This document shows positions 9,383 through 20,167 of a DNA stretch of 64,000 nucleotides, in pieces. The notes beneath the pieces were generated by a model. It did not search any database and was not told the origin of the DNA. It saw only the letters and a program-made list of their open reading frames with translations. Source of the stretch: Halopseudomonas phragmitis (GTDB lineage Bacteria > Pseudomonadota > Gammaproteobacteria > Pseudomonadales > Pseudomonadaceae); assembly GCF_002056295.1 (NCBI RefSeq), contig NZ_CP020100.1:1821501-1885500 (forward strand). Direction: 5' to 3'. Made by a program: the position numbers and the translations under genes. Position 1 is the stretch's first letter. Each line of letters opens with the position of its first letter.

Positions 9383-11752
9383 TTAGTCGTGCGGCCTTCC
9401 CTGGTCTGGCTGGGTGTAATCACATACCCCGTCAGGGAAGATTTCCTTGAGTCTGGCGGCCTGGTAGGCGTCCGGTCGCCAGTGACCATAGGTACCATCG
9501 TTCAAGGCGGTGTCCACCGATTTCAGTGCGCATTTGAAAATCCCACCTTCAATCGGCCCGCCAGCAACCATGCGTGAGGTGGTGTAGGTCGGGAATATCT
9601 GGCTGCAGGCTCCGGGAGGCTGGTCGTCGAGCTTGCCGGCCCAGACGTCGTCGCCGGCGGCGATCAGAGCGCCGTCGGCGTCAAAGCAGCTGTCGAGCGC
9701 ATTGGCCGGGCGGTTCTCGGCGATACTCAGGTGCGGGTTGGCGCGGATGTTCATCAGCCACTCATGCAGCACTTCCAGGGCCAGCCAGGTGTGATTGGCT
9801 TCCTTGTTGGCGCGCGGTCGCAGTGGATTGCTGATGTCGGTGGGCCGGGTATCGGTGAACCAGATCAACTGGTGATCGGCGTGCCCCATTCGGTTGATGA
9901 TCCGTTGCCGGGCAGAGAACGATTGATGGCTGTTGTGCATGTCCAGCACATCTTCAAGGTAATGCCGCCAGTCGATCAGCGGGATATCCAGCTGGCCTTC
10001 GAATACCAGGCCGGATCGGTAAGCTGCTCGAATGGCTTCGGGATCGCCCACAGTGCGGGGCGCCGGGGTGATGTGGTCCGGGCTCAGGGTCATATTGCGC
10101 CGGCTCCAGGCATCGAAGCGGCGGCTGGGGGATGCCAGTACATGGGGTAGTGAGCCGATAAACGGGTAACCCTCCTGAACCATATCCGCTGGCCGCTTCC
10201 AGCCGCCGACCAAAGCGTTGAGACGGAGAAACTCTTCCGGTGTGATCTTGCCGTCGGTCAGGGCGCGCAGGCCGTATTGCACACCAACATTGTCATACAG
10301 GGTACGGGGTTCGCCTTGTTCATCCACGCCGTAGATGTTGCGCAGGTCCTGATAGTGGGTCCAGCGTACCGTTGACATCAGTTTTTCTGGCTGCATCAGC
10401 TCCTGATTGCGGGCCCGCCCATAGTGTGGGTTAAGGACCAGAGGGGTGAGGCCGCGCCAGCCGGGGACGCATTCGCTCATGCCGGGTGCACTGGAGTAGC
10501 CCAGCAATAGCTTGCCGAGAGCGAAAGGATCGAGGAAGTGCGCAACGGCATTGAGCCCGACCAGCAGGCTGCGGTTGGTGGTGGTGCGCCAGCGCCGATT
10601 GTTCTTGTCGGTTACGTCCATGAAGTGTTCCAGCAATTCACAATCCAGGCCGTGAATCATCTGGGTGACCATGTCCGGGTAGGCGTACTGTGGTACGCCG
10701 GCATCGATCAGGCCGGGATGGTTCTGAGCGTAGATGTATTGCTGGATGCCGCCACCGGAGCCGCCAATGGCTACGGTGTAGTCAGGAACCCCAAAGCGCT
10801 TGATAAAGTGCTCCTTGGTCATTAGCGCGGTTTCGCCGCCCAGTTGCAGGTTGTAGTGTGTGCTGGTACGGGTGCCGCTGGAGTAAATCACCGCATAACC
10901 CAGGCCCAGCGCCTCCGGCTCGAGCGAGCGGCGGGTTACCCGTCCCTGGCTATGGCCGACCCCCACGCCACCTTCGAAGTGAAACAGCAGACGGCCGTTC
11001 CATAGATCGGTTGAAAGCCCGGATGGCGCATCCTCGAAGTGCGCCAGAGTGGCAAAACTGTAGATGAAACGGTTGATGGTGCCGATCTCCCGGCGCACGA
11101 TGAAGTCCACTTCGCGGCCATCGGTCAGAACCGTGGTGGCAACATCCTCTGGGTAGCTGCCATCCTCTGGCAGGGGTTGATAGCGGCCTTCGGTAGTGCG
11201 ATAGAGCCAGTCGACATAGGCCTCAATCATGCAATCGTTGCTATAGCCGACTAGTGCCCCGGTGTCGTCGTGCACAGGAAAACCCGGCGGCTGGTCGCTA
11301 TCGACCAGAGGCTGGCGCTCCAGCTCGCTGGTTACGGTGCAGACGAAAGGAAACTGCTGGGGGCCGGAGAAAATAGGGCCGCTCAACGGATAGCTGGTCA
11401 AGGTCAGTTCATGCAGTTGTCCCAGCCGCTGATGGTGCAGCTCCAGTTGATTGCGACCGATGTTCAGGCCGTCGATCAGCACTTCCAGTCGGCCATCGCG
11501 TTGGGTCAGGCGCAGAGGCTGGACAGGGTGCTGGTTGACGCGAAACTCAAGGTTTCCAAGGGCTCGCTGTAACAGTTCGGGGTCGCCCTCCAGACCCAGC
11601 AGAACATCGCTGCCGCTGATCTGATCGGGGGCGCTGGACAGGACGCTCAGGCTGATCTGGCTGGCGTTCGTGGGAGTGTCGGCCCATGACTGGGATACCA
11701 GGCTCAATCCCAGGATGCCGAGTGCTACAGCAAACCCGTGGCGTGACATCAT
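9383..11752 (-). CDS. DUF6351-like secreted protein with alpha/beta-hydrolase-type nucleophile elbow, copy 2
   Basis: A 789-residue paralogue of the protein at 5350-7737, alike over nearly the whole length by eye. It has a Sec signal peptide (MMSRHGFAVALGILGLSLVS, cleavage after SWA) but no lipobox, so it is predicted to be released to the periplasm or beyond. The elbow VAIGGSGGGIQQYIY (about residue 330) and the C-terminal IFPDGVCDYTQP are conserved. I chose the ATG at 11752 because GGAGGG lies 6 bases upstream and the signal peptide starts there; the frame is open 14 codons earlier. It is followed after 110 bp by the MocR gene. Hydrolase activity is inferred only. Confidence 0.7.
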   Translation of the reverse strand: MMSRHGFAVALGILGLSLVSQSWADTPTNASQISLSVLSSAPDQISGSDVLLGLEGDPELLQRALGNLEFRVNQHPVQPLRLTQRDGRLEVLIDGLNIGRNQLELHHQRLGQLHELTLTSYPLSGPIFSGPQQFPFVCTVTSELERQPLVDSDQPPGFPVHDDTGALVGYSNDCMIEAYVDWLYRTTEGRYQPLPEDGSYPEDVATTVLTDGREVDFIVRREIGTINRFIYSFATLAHFEDAPSGLSTDLWNGRLLFHFEGGVGVGHSQGRVTRRSLEPEALGLGYAVIYSSGTRTSTHYNLQLGGETALMTKEHFIKRFGVPDYTVAIGGSGGGIQQYIYAQNHPGLIDAGVPQYAYPDMVTQMIHGLDCELLEHFMDVTDKNNRRWRTTTNRSLLVGLNAVAHFLDPFALGKLLLGYSSAPGMSECVPGWRGLTPLVLNPHYGRARNQELMQPEKLMSTVRWTHYQDLRNIYGVDEQGEPRTLYDNVGVQYGLRALTDGKITPEEFLRLNALVGGWKRPADMVQEGYPFIGSLPHVLASPSRRFDAWSRRNMTLSPDHITPAPRTVGDPEAIRAAYRSGLVFEGQLDIPLIDWRHYLEDVLDMHNSHQSFSARQRIINRMGHADHQLIWFTDTRPTDISNPLRPRANKEANHTWLALEVLHEWLMNIRANPHLSIAENRPANALDSCFDADGALIAAGDDVWAGKLDDQPPGACSQIFPTYTTSRMVAGGPIEGGIFKCALKSVDTALNDGTYGHWRPDAYQAARLKEIFPDGVCDYTQPDQGRPHD

Positions 11753-11819
11753 CGAACGCCCTCCCTTTCCTGGCCCTATAACGACTATAGGCAAGGCGCC
11801 ATACTGATGCCATATTCGG

Positions 11820-11922
11820 CGTCATTGCGAGTAGCAGGGGGCGGCCAGCCGCCGACGTGGCAATCCAGAGGTTTTGGCGTAGCCCCCTGGGTTGCCACGG
11901 GCCTATGGCCCTCGCAATGACG
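11820..11922. repeat. Dispersed repeat with 12-bp perfect inverted ends (CGTCATTGCGAG)
   Basis: The element starts CGTCATTGCGAG and ends CTCGCAATGACG, with inner GTGGCAATCC and GGTTGCCACG arms that also pair, so the whole 103 bp can fold as a long imperfect hairpin. A second copy is at 28918-28992. It does not encode anything. Repeats with this end are common in intergenic DNA of several proteobacteria. Confidence 0.75.
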
Positions 11923-11946
11923 GGTTGGGGGGAGTGGCGGAGTGGG

Positions 11947-11983
11947 GTATTGCTGCGGGCCTTCGGCCCTCGCAAATGACGGA
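11947..11983. repeat. Half copy of the CGTCATTGCGAG repeat
   Basis: TATTGCTGCGGGCCTTCGG followed by CCCTCGCAAATGACGG resembles the end of the element at 11820-11922 joined to a short left end, 25 bases further on. It looks like a decayed or truncated copy. Confidence 0.5.
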
Positions 11984-11995
11984 TTGGGGTGGAAT

Positions 11996-12016
11996 GAGGC
12001 TGGTCTGGCCAGCCTC
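11996..12016 (-). terminator. Hairpin after trmA
   Basis: GAGGCTGG and CCAGCCTC form a perfect 8-bp stem with a 5-base loop, 21 bases after the trmA stop codon. There is no T run, so termination is only possible. Confidence 0.4.
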
Positions 12017-12037
12017 ATGGCATGGTTAACCAGCCGG

Positions 12038-13123
12038 TCAGCGCCGTTCCAGCAATACCCCGGCTTCCATGTGATGGGTATAGGGGAACTGGTCGAACAG
12101 GGCGCAGCGGGTGATCTGGTGCGTGCTGTTCAACTGCGTCAGGTTGGCGGCCAGGGTTTCCGGGTTGCAGGAGATGTAGAGGATGCGTGGATAGCCACGG
12201 ACCAGCTCCAAGGTCGCAGGGTCCAGGCCGGCGCGTGGCGGGTCGACGAATATGGTGTCGAACTCGAAACCGGCCAGATCAATACCCTGCAGCCTGCGGA
12301 ATTCGCGTACGCCGGTCAGAGCCTGGGTGACTTCCTCGCTGGCCAGACGCACCAGGGTGACATTCTCGACTCCGTTCATGCGCAGATTTTCCTGAGCGGC
12401 ATGCACTGAGCGCTTGGCCAGTTCTGTGGCCAGTACCCGGCGGAAGCGGGTCGACAGCGGCAGGGTGAAATTGCCGTTGCCGCAATACAGTTCCAACAGG
12501 TCGCGCTCGCTGTGTCCGGCCGCACTCAGCGCCCAGCTCAGCATCTTCTGGTTAACCTCGCCATTGGGCTGGGTGAAACCGCCTTCGACCTGCTGGTAAT
12601 GCCAGGAGCGCTCGTCGACTGTCAGGGTTTCGGTGATGTAGTCCTGGGCCAGGACCCGCTTGCGGCCTCGGCTGCGGCCGATCAACTGAATGTCGAGTGC
12701 CTCGGCCAGTCCTCGGGCCGCCTGATCCCAGCTCTCGTCGATCGGCCGGTGGTAGCACAGGGTGACCAGTGCCTGGCCTGATAGCGTAGTGAGAAACTCG
12801 ACCTGGAACAGCTTGCGGCCCAACTCTGGATTGGCCTTGCAGGCATCCAGCAAGGGACCCATCAGCGCATTGATGCGTCGGCTGGCAATCGGCAACTGTT
12901 CCAGCAGAACCGGCGCGCGCTTGTCGCCCTGCTCGAACATCGCATAGTGCGGCACGCCCTGCTCATACCACAGACGGAACTCGGCGCGCAGGCGGAAGTG
13001 TTCGGGCGGTGAGGCGAACAGCTCCGGTTCCGGGGCGCCGAAGGGGGCGAGCAAGTCGACCAGCCGCTGGCGCTTGTCCGCCAGTTGCTGGTCGTAGTTG
13101 TGCGGATTGAATTCCAGACCCAT
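12038..13123 (-). CDS. trmA: tRNA (uracil-5-)-methyltransferase TrmA
   Basis: A 361-residue protein that forms 5-methyluridine at position 54 of tRNAs using S-adenosylmethionine. The SAM-binding motif [15 protein letters not shown] lies near residue 215, the DPPRAGLD motif near 298, and the catalytic Cys in [14 protein letters not shown] near 322. The general base region ends with [12 protein letters not shown]. The length matches E. coli TrmA (366 residues). Its start codon overlaps the stop of the purine permease gene (TGATG), so the two are cotranscribed. Confidence 0.96.
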   Translation of the reverse strand: MGLEFNPHNYDQQLADKRQRLVDLLAPFGAPEPELFASPPEHFRLRAEFRLWYEQGVPHYAMFEQGDKRAPVLLEQLPIASRRINALMGPLLDACKANPELGRKLFQVEFLTTLSGQALVTLCYHRPIDESWDQAARGLAEALDIQLIGRSRGRKRVLAQDYITETLTVDERSWHYQQVEGGFTQPNGEVNQKMLSWALSAAGHSERDLLELYCGNGNFTLPLSTRFRRVLATELAKRSVHAAQENLRMNGVENVTLVRLASEEVTQALTGVREFRRLQGIDLAGFEFDTIFVDPPRAGLDPATLELVRGYPRILYISCNPETLAANLTQLNSTHQITRCALFDQFPYTHHMEAGVLLERR

Positions 13124-14415
13124 CAGTGGAAGATCGCCAGTTTGATGATGAACAGTCCGGCCAGAATATACAGGCTGGGGTTGAGGTCACGCCAGCGCCC
13201 GGCCAGCAGCTTGATTACCGTCCAACTGATGAAACCCAGGGCGATGCCATGCGCGATCGAGAAGGTCAGTGGCATGGAGATGGCGGTAATCACGACCGGC
13301 GCGGCGACGGTCAGATCTTCCCAGTCGATCTGGACCAGGCCACCGGTCATCAGTACTGCAACGAACAGCAGGGCCGGCGCAGTTGCGTAGTCAGGCACAG
13401 TGCCGGCCAGCGGCGAAAAGAACAGGCACAGCAGAAACAGCAGGGCAACCACGCAGGCAGTCAGGCCGGTACGGCCACCGGCGCTGGTGCCGGCCGCTGA
13501 TTCAACATAGCTGGTGGTGGTCGAAGTACCCAGGGCGGCACCGGCCATAGTTGCGGTACTGTCGGCCATCAGGGCACGGCCCAGACGCGGCAGCTTGCCG
13601 TCCTTGTCAACCAGATTGGCCCGTTGCGCGACCCCGATCAGGGTGCCGGAAGTGTCGAACAGGTCAACGAACAGGAAGGCGAAGATCACGCTGATCATCC
13701 CGACTTCCAGCGCGCCAAGGATATCCAGCTCCATGAAGGTCGGTTTCAGGCTCGGCGGTGCCGAGACCACGCCAGTGAACGAGGTCAGGCCAGCCAGCAA
13801 GCTGATGCCGGTCACCACCAGAATGCCGATCATGACCGCACCAGTAACCTTGCGATAGGCCAGGGCGACGATCAGGGCAAAACCCAGTGCGGCCAGAACC
13901 GGTGCTGGTTGGCGCATATCGCCCAAGGTTACCAGTGTAACCGGGTGATCGACCACCAGTCCGGCGTTCTTCAGGGCGATCAGCGCTAGGAACAGTCCGA
14001 TCCCGGCGGCAATCGCCGAGCGCAGCGCCAGCGGAATGCTGTTGATGATCCACTCACGGACCTTGAAGATGCTCAGCAGGAAAAACAGAAAACCGGAAAT
14101 GAAGACCGCCCCCAGGGCAACTTCCCAGCTATAGCCCATCGAGCCGACCACGGTATAGCTGAACATCGCGTTCAGCCCCATGCCGGGGGCGAGGGCAATC
14201 GGGTAGTTGGCCCACAGGCCCATGATCAATGTGCCAATAGCGGCTGCCAGACAGGTGGCGACAAAGGCCGCTCCAGGATCGATACCAGCGTCGCTCATCA
14301 TCGTCGGATTGACGAAGATGATGTAGGCCATGGTCAGGAAGGTGGTCAGGCCGGCAATGACTTCGGTGCGAACGGTCGTGCCGTGGGCTTTAAGTTGGAA
14401 GAGCTTTTCCAGCAT
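13123..14415 (-). CDS. NCS2-family purine (adenine/hypoxanthine/guanine) permease
   Basis: A 430-residue inner-membrane protein with about 12 to 14 hydrophobic segments. The family motifs are clear: [13 protein letters not shown] near the N-terminus, [17 protein letters not shown], and [20 protein letters not shown] in the middle. These match the PbuG/AdeP/GhxP branch, which imports purine bases with protons. Which base is taken up cannot be told. The ATG at 14415 was chosen over an upstream start 18 codons earlier because the family begins near [11 protein letters not shown]. It overlaps trmA by one base. Confidence 0.9.
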   Translation of the reverse strand: MLEKLFQLKAHGTTVRTEVIAGLTTFLTMAYIIFVNPTMMSDAGIDPGAAFVATCLAAAIGTLIMGLWANYPIALAPGMGLNAMFSYTVVGSMGYSWEVALGAVFISGFLFFLLSIFKVREWIINSIPLALRSAIAAGIGLFLALIALKNAGLVVDHPVTLVTLGDMRQPAPVLAALGFALIVALAYRKVTGAVMIGILVVTGISLLAGLTSFTGVVSAPPSLKPTFMELDILGALEVGMISVIFAFLFVDLFDTSGTLIGVAQRANLVDKDGKLPRLGRALMADSTATMAGAALGTSTTTSYVESAAGTSAGGRTGLTACVVALLFLLCLFFSPLAGTVPDYATAPALLFVAVLMTGGLVQIDWEDLTVAAPVVITAISMPLTFSIAHGIALGFISWTVIKLLAGRWRDLNPSLYILAGLFIIKLAIFH

Positions 14416-14537
14416 GGAGGTATCCCAAGGTGTAAGGGCTGAAAAAGCGCCCGATTCTACCTTAATCAAGACACTTTTAGTGAATTTCTCCTGTCGTTGT
14501 GTCAGGCTTTACGGCCATTTTCTTGCGGAGAACCGCC

Positions 14538-15152
14538 ATGACCCTGAGTTTTGACAACGACGCCCAGCGCGTCAGCTATGGTATCGGTCGCCAGATGGGC
14601 GATCAGCTGGCTGGCAGCAATATCCCTGATCTGAGCATTGATGCTGTGGTTGCCGGTCTGCGCGATGCCTTTGCTGGTCAGCCGAGCCAAGTTGAGGAAG
14701 CTGCGCTGCAGGCTGCCTTCCAGGCATTGCAGGAAAAGATGCAGGCAGTAGCCGAGCAGGCCGCTCAGGCTGCGCGTCAGGCGGGCGTGGACTATCTGGC
14801 GGACAACGCCAAGCGTGAAGGTGTCGTAACCCTGCCGTCAGGTCTGCAGTATGAGGTTGTCAGCGAAGGTACTGGCGCCACCCCAACTGCCAGCTCGACT
14901 GTGCAGACTCACTACGAAGGCACTCTGATCAGCGGCGAGGTGTTCGATAGCTCCTACAAGCGCGGCCAGCCCGCCGAATTCCCGGTTGGTGGCGTAATTG
15001 CCGGCTGGACCGAGGCGCTGCAACTGATGAAGGAAGGCGCCAAGTGGCGGCTGTATATTCCTTCGGAGCTGGCCTACGGCGCCCGCGCCGCCGGCAGCAT
15101 CCCGCCGCACAGCACCCTGGTGTTTGATATTGAGCTGTTGAAAGTACTCTAA
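14538..15152 (+). CDS. fklB: FKBP-type peptidyl-prolyl isomerase, FklB-like
   Basis: A 204-residue protein with no signal peptide, so it should be cytoplasmic. Residues 1-90 are the helical dimerisation domain (SYGIGRQMGDQL, then an Ala/Gln-rich helix). The C-terminal FKBP domain carries VQTHYEGTLISGEVFDSS, GVIAGWTEALQLMKEGAKW and PSELAYGARAAGSIPPHSTL, which hold the usual active-site residues. FklB/FKBP22 proteins speed up proline isomerisation and act as chaperones. The ATG at 14538 has GGAG 7 bases upstream. It is convergent with ispB; a two-hairpin repeat lies between them. Confidence 0.92.
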   Translation: MTLSFDNDAQRVSYGIGRQMGDQLAGSNIPDLSIDAVVAGLRDAFAGQPSQVEEAALQAAFQALQEKMQAVAEQAAQAARQAGVDYLADNAKREGVVTLPSGLQYEVVSEGTGATPTASSTVQTHYEGTLISGEVFDSSYKRGQPAEFPVGGVIAGWTEALQLMKEGAKWRLYIPSELAYGARAAGSIPPHSTLVFDIELLKVL

Positions 15153-15190
15153 GCTGAGGCTGGAGCGACCCATGCGCTTTCCCCGGGTTT

Positions 15191-15270
15191 CCTGGGAGCC
15201 TGGAGCATCTGCTCCAGGATGGGGATGCAGCGGGCTTGCGCTGCGGGAGCGGATGCTCCCGCCTCCCAGG
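15191..15270 (+). repeat. Two-hairpin REP element, copy A
   Basis: The element has a first hairpin CCTGGAGCATCTGCTCCAGG and a second CGGGAGCGGATGCTCCCG, bounded by CCTGGGAG and CTCCCAGG. It sits between the convergent genes fklB and ispB and could also end their transcripts. Confidence 0.85.
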
Positions 15271-15319
15271 GGGGGGTATTGGGAGTTGAGGTCCAGGAGG
15301 CTATCTGCCCTCTGAGCTA

Positions 15320-16288
15320 TTAGAAGCTGCGATCAATCGAGAAGCGCGCCAGTTGTTCCAGTGAATCGCGGTAGGTTGAAGCCGGTAGTGTCTGCAGCAA
15401 TTCAACCGCCTCATCAACCTGGCTGCGCGCCAGATTCAGAGTGTAGTCCAGCGCTCCGCAATCCCTGACCGCCTGCTGGATCGGCGTGATGTCTTCCAGG
15501 CCGCCTTTCTGGATGGCCTGGCGCACCAGTTGAGCCTGCTCGGCAGTGCCTTCGCGCATGGTGTAGATCAAAGGCAGTGTTGGCTTGCCTTCGGCCAGAT
15601 CGTCTCCGACATTCTTGCCCATGGACTCGGCGTCGCCGGTATAGTCGAGCACGTCATCGACCAGCTGGAAAGCAATCCCCAGAGCATTGCCGTACTGGCG
15701 CAAGGCTTCGGTCTGCGTCTGGCTGGCACCGGCCAGCAATCCGGCACAATGGGTCGAGGCCTCGAACAGCATGGCGGTCTTGCTGCGGATCACTTCCATA
15801 TAGGTCGCTTCGTCAGTACTGGCGTCGCGGACCTTGGACAGTTGCAGCACTTCGCCCTCGGCGATCACGTTGGTGGCATTGGCCAAAGTACGCATGATGG
15901 CCATGTCGCCCAGTTCGACCATCATTTCGAAGGCGCGGGAATAAAGGAAGTCGCCTACCAGTACACTCGGCGCGTTGCCCCAAAGGGCGTTGGCGGTCGA
16001 GCGACCGCGGCGCAGATCCGACGTGTCGACCACGTCGTCATGTAACAGAGTGGCGGTATGCAGGAACTCGATAATCGCCGCCAGGCTGTGTTGGCGCGAG
16101 TCGCTAAGGCCGCAAGCCCGAGCACCGAGCAGGACTACCAGTGGGCGCAGTCGCTTGCCGCCGGCACCGATAATGTAGTGACCAATTTTTTCGACCAGCG
16201 GAACCCGGGAGTGGAGCTGGCGCATGATGAGCTGGTTTACCGCCTCGAAGTCATCCTTCACGGCAGAATAAAAAGGCAGGGTAGTCAT
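15320..16288 (-). CDS. ispB: Octaprenyl diphosphate synthase IspB
   Basis: A 322-residue trans-prenyltransferase that builds the polyprenyl side chain of ubiquinone. The first Asp-rich motif is LLHDDVVDTSDLRRG (about residue 80) and the second is FQLVDDVLDYTGD (about residue 208); both bind the Mg-diphosphate. GKRLRPLVVLLGARA near residue 43 is also typical. Pseudomonas usually makes UQ-9, so the chain made may be nona- rather than octaprenyl. It is divergent from rplU, as in other Pseudomonas. Confidence 0.95.
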   Translation of the reverse strand: MTTLPFYSAVKDDFEAVNQLIMRQLHSRVPLVEKIGHYIIGAGGKRLRPLVVLLGARACGLSDSRQHSLAAIIEFLHTATLLHDDVVDTSDLRRGRSTANALWGNAPSVLVGDFLYSRAFEMMVELGDMAIMRTLANATNVIAEGEVLQLSKVRDASTDEATYMEVIRSKTAMLFEASTHCAGLLAGASQTQTEALRQYGNALGIAFQLVDDVLDYTGDAESMGKNVGDDLAEGKPTLPLIYTMREGTAEQAQLVRQAIQKGGLEDITPIQQAVRDCGALDYTLNLARSQVDEAVELLQTLPASTYRDSLEQLARFSIDRSF

Positions 16289-16401
16289 TGACCGTACACT
16301 TTCCTGAAGATTGGCGGCATGCTAGGTGGCGGGGCTGTTGGTGTCAAGGAAACCCACCACCGCTGCGGGATGCGGCCTGACGGGCTGGGTGCTGTTTGGG
16401 C

Positions 16402-16430
16402 TTGCGCAGGCGTTGCTCTTTGCGTAGAAT
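16402..16430 (+). promoter_or_regulatory. Predicted sigma-70 promoter of rplU-rpmA
   Basis: TTGCGC and TAGAAT are separated by 17 bases. The predicted start leaves a leader of about 135 bases before rplU, long enough for autogenous control, though I see no specific known leader structure. Confidence 0.6.
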
Positions 16431-16573
16431 CCACGCCCTCGAAAACCCGATTCACAGCATCCCTGTTTTGACAATGGCAAGCTCGGGCCCGATAGGCGGG
16501 TTCACTTGCAGCCATGCCGGCCACTAACCATTATTCCCAAGCGCCGGGTGAGCAGGATTACGGAGAAAGCAAC

Positions 16574-16885
16574 ATGTACGCAGTGATTGTTACCGGTGGC
16601 AAGCAGTACAAAGTCGCCGAAGGCGAATACCTGAAGGTCGAGAAGCTGGAAGCCGAAACCGGCGCCAGCATCGAGTTCGACCGCGTTCTGCTGGTTGGCA
16701 ATGGTGACGACGTCAAGATCGGTGCCCCGGTTGTCGAAGGCGCCAAAGTGACTGCCGAAGTGACCGAGCATGGTCGTGGCGACAAAGTGCGGATCATCAA
16801 GTTCCGTCGTCGTAAGCACCACATGAAGCGTCAGGGCCACCGTCAGTGGTACACCGAGATCAAGATTACTGGCATCTCTGCCTAA
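16574..16885 (+). CDS. rplU: 50S ribosomal protein L21
   Basis: A 103-residue protein starting [20 protein letters not shown], with the L21 signature [20 protein letters not shown] near the C-terminus. It binds 23S rRNA in the large subunit. The ATG at 16574 has GGAG 8 bases upstream; the longer open frame from 16514 has no such support. rpmA follows 21 bp later, and the two share a terminator. Confidence 0.98.
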   Translation: MYAVIVTGGKQYKVAEGEYLKVEKLEAETGASIEFDRVLLVGNGDDVKIGAPVVEGAKVTAEVTEHGRGDKVRIIKFRRRKHHMKRQGHRQWYTEIKITGISA

Positions 16886-16906
16886 GCGATTGAGGAGTTA
16901 ATACTC

Positions 16907-17164
16907 ATGGCACACAAAAAAGCAGGCGGTTCCACGCGTAACGGCCGCGATTCAGAATCCAAACGACTTGGCGTCAAGCTGTACGGCGGCCAGGCTGCTA
17001 CTGCCGGCAACATCATCGTTCGTCAGCGTGGCACTGAGTTCCACCCCGGCAAGAACGTTGGCATGGGCAAGGATCACACTCTGTTCGCCAAGGCTGACGG
17101 CGTGATCAAGTTCGAAGTGAAGGGCAAGTTCGGTCGTCGTTACGTTAATGTCGTAACCGCCTGA
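16907..17164 (+). CDS. rpmA: 50S ribosomal protein L27
   Basis: An 85-residue protein with the conserved start [20 protein letters not shown] and the GVKLYGGQ and [20 protein letters not shown] segments. The N-terminal tail reaches the peptidyl transferase centre. GAGGAG lies 8 bases before the ATG. It is cotranscribed with rplU and ends at a strong terminator. Confidence 0.98.
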   Translation: MAHKKAGGSTRNGRDSESKRLGVKLYGGQAATAGNIIVRQRGTEFHPGKNVGMGKDHTLFAKADGVIKFEVKGKFGRRYVNVVTA

Positions 17165-17178
17165 TCGGCTCTGAACTG

Positions 17179-17209
17179 AAAAAGCCCTGTCGTAAGACGG
17201 GGCTTTTTT
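17179..17209 (+). terminator. Intrinsic terminator of rplU-rpmA
   Basis: AAAAAGCCCTGTC-GTAA-GACGGGGCTTTTTT: a GC-rich stem with a four-base loop, flanked by A and T runs. It separates rpmA from obgE. Confidence 0.92.
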
Positions 17210-17259
17210 GTTTGTTTTGTTCGTGTTGTTTGTGGCTTATTCTTTCCATGTGTTTATAA

Positions 17260-18495
<1,236 letters not shown>

Positions 18496-18579
18496 GAGGG
18501 GGAGGCGATAGCCTCCCTCTTGCGTCATGCAATACAATGAGCGCCGGTTTTCCCATTGTCCTCGGTTGATGGAATCAGC

Positions 18580-19698
18580 ATGCGTGAAAAGGTAACCAAC
18601 GCCCGGCGTTGGGTGGTCAAGATCGGTAGTGCCTTGCTGACCAGTGATGGTCGTGGGCTGGATCGTGCGGCCATGGCGGTATGGGTTGAGCAGTTGGTGG
18701 CACTGCGTAAGGCGGGTGCTGAACTGGTGCTGGTGTCATCGGGCGCCGTGGCCGCAGGCATGAGTCGTCTGGGCTGGAGCGAAAGACCCAAAACCATTCA
18801 TGAAATGCAGGCCGCCGCCGCGATTGGTCAGATGGGATTGGTCCAGGCCTGGGAGTCCAGCTTCCAGGCACACGGTCTGTCGACCGCGCAGGTATTGCTG
18901 ACCCACGATGATTTGTCGGACCGCAAGCGTTATCTGAATGCGCGCAGCACCTTGCGGGCGTTGCTGGATCTCGGGGTTATCCCGGTGATCAATGAGAACG
19001 ATACCGTGGTGACCGATGAAATCCGCTTCGGTGACAACGATACCCTGGGAGCGCTGGTCACCAATCTGGTCGAAGGTGATCTGTTGGTGATTCTGACCGA
19101 CCGGGACGGGTTGTTTACTGCCGACCCGCGCAATAACCCGGATGCCGAACTGGTTACCCAGGCCATGGCCGATGATTCCAAGCTTGACGCCATGGCTGGT
19201 GGCAGTGCCGGGGCGTTGGGGCGTGGCGGCATGCTGACCAAGCTGCGTGCAGCGCGACTGGCGGCACGTTCCGGGGCTGGCACGGTGATTGTTGGTGGCA
19301 GGATCGAGCGGGTGATTGAGCGGCTGCAGGCCGGGGAGGTGCTGGGCACCCTGCTGCTGCCGGAGAAGGGTATGCTGGCTGCGCGCAAGCAGTGGCTGGC
19401 CGGGCACCTGCAGACCCGTGGCCGGTTGCTGATTGATGAAGGTGCGGTCAAGGCATTGACTGCCGGGCGTAGAAGTTTGCTGCCGGTTGGCGTCAAGGCC
19501 GTAGAGGGTAATTTCCGCCGCGGCGAAATGGTTGTCTGTGTTGGTCCGGACGGGCGCGAGGTGGCACGCGGGCTGGTCAACTACAGTGCCCAGGATGCCG
19601 CCAGAATCATCGGCCAGCCGACCGAGGCGATCTCCCGGATTCTGGGTTATCTGGATGAGCCGGAATTGGTGCACCGGGATAACCTGGTGTTGGTTTAA
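18580..19698 (+). CDS. proB: Glutamate 5-kinase ProB
   Basis: A 372-residue enzyme that phosphorylates glutamate in the first step of proline synthesis. The amino acid kinase domain has [18 protein letters not shown] at the start, [17 protein letters not shown] and GTGGMLTK-like [15 protein letters not shown]. The C-terminal third is a PUA domain ([13 protein letters not shown] onward, about residue 275-360), as in the full-length family. The start at 18580 has GGA 6 bases before it. In proB-type enzymes proline gives feedback inhibition. Confidence 0.96.
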   Translation: MREKVTNARRWVVKIGSALLTSDGRGLDRAAMAVWVEQLVALRKAGAELVLVSSGAVAAGMSRLGWSERPKTIHEMQAAAAIGQMGLVQAWESSFQAHGLSTAQVLLTHDDLSDRKRYLNARSTLRALLDLGVIPVINENDTVVTDEIRFGDNDTLGALVTNLVEGDLLVILTDRDGLFTADPRNNPDAELVTQAMADDSKLDAMAGGSAGALGRGGMLTKLRAARLAARSGAGTVIVGGRIERVIERLQAGEVLGTLLLPEKGMLAARKQWLAGHLQTRGRLLIDEGAVKALTAGRRSLLPVGVKAVEGNFRRGEMVVCVGPDGREVARGLVNYSAQDAARIIGQPTEAISRILGYLDEPELVHRDNLVLV

Positions 19699-19713
19699 GG
19701 CTGTGTTTCGGGC

Positions 19714-19742
19714 TTGACATTAGCTAACCCTGACGGCATAGT
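19714..19742 (+). promoter_or_regulatory. Predicted sigma-70 promoter of rpsT
   Basis: A consensus TTGACA is separated by 17 bases from CATAGT. Transcription would start about 45 bases before the GTG of rpsT. Confidence 0.7.
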
Positions 19743-19792
19743 ACGCGACCTTATTTGTACCTAATTCATCTGTTTTTCTGAGGAGCACGACG

Positions 19793-20065
19793 GTGGCCAA
19801 CTCACCTCAAGCCAAGAAACGCGCCAAGCAGGCCGAGAAGCGCCGCAGCCACAATGCCAGCCTGCGCTCCATGGTCCGCACCTATATCAAGAACGTGGTC
19901 AAGGCCATCGACGCCAAAGATCTCGACAAAGCCAAGGCAGCCTACACCGCTGCTGTGCCGGTCATCGACCGTATGGCTGATAAGGGCATCATCAACAAGA
20001 ACAAGGCCGCTCGCCACAAGAGCCGCCTGAACGCTCACATCAAGGCCATGGCTGAAGCCGCCTGA
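19793..20065 (+). CDS. rpsT: 30S ribosomal protein S20
   Basis: A 90-residue basic helical protein ([39 protein letters not shown]) that binds 16S rRNA. It uses a GTG start codon with GAGGAG 7 bases upstream. A non-ATG start is a known feature of rpsT in enteric bacteria, where it is linked to autogenous translational control. It has its own promoter and terminator. Confidence 0.97.
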   Translation: MANSPQAKKRAKQAEKRRSHNASLRSMVRTYIKNVVKAIDAKDLDKAKAAYTAAVPVIDRMADKGIINKNKAARHKSRLNAHIKAMAEAA

Positions 20066-20084
20066 TCGTGTTCGCTTGTTGTAG

Positions 20085-20112
20085 AAAAAGCCGGCCTTGA
20101 GCCGGCTTTTTT
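20085..20112 (+). terminator. Intrinsic terminator of rpsT
   Basis: AAAAAGCCGGC-CTTGA-GCCGGCTTTTTT forms a perfect GC stem followed by a T run, right upstream of murJ. Confidence 0.93.
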
Positions 20113-20167
20113 GTGCGTTCTACCCTCTACACAGGCTATCATCGCGGTTTTGCCGGATGAGTCTTCC

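Noticed and set aside
16431-16573. Structured L21 leader RNA
   Set aside because: The leader is long enough, but I could not find the pairing pattern of a known ribosomal leader, so it is not listed as an RNA gene.
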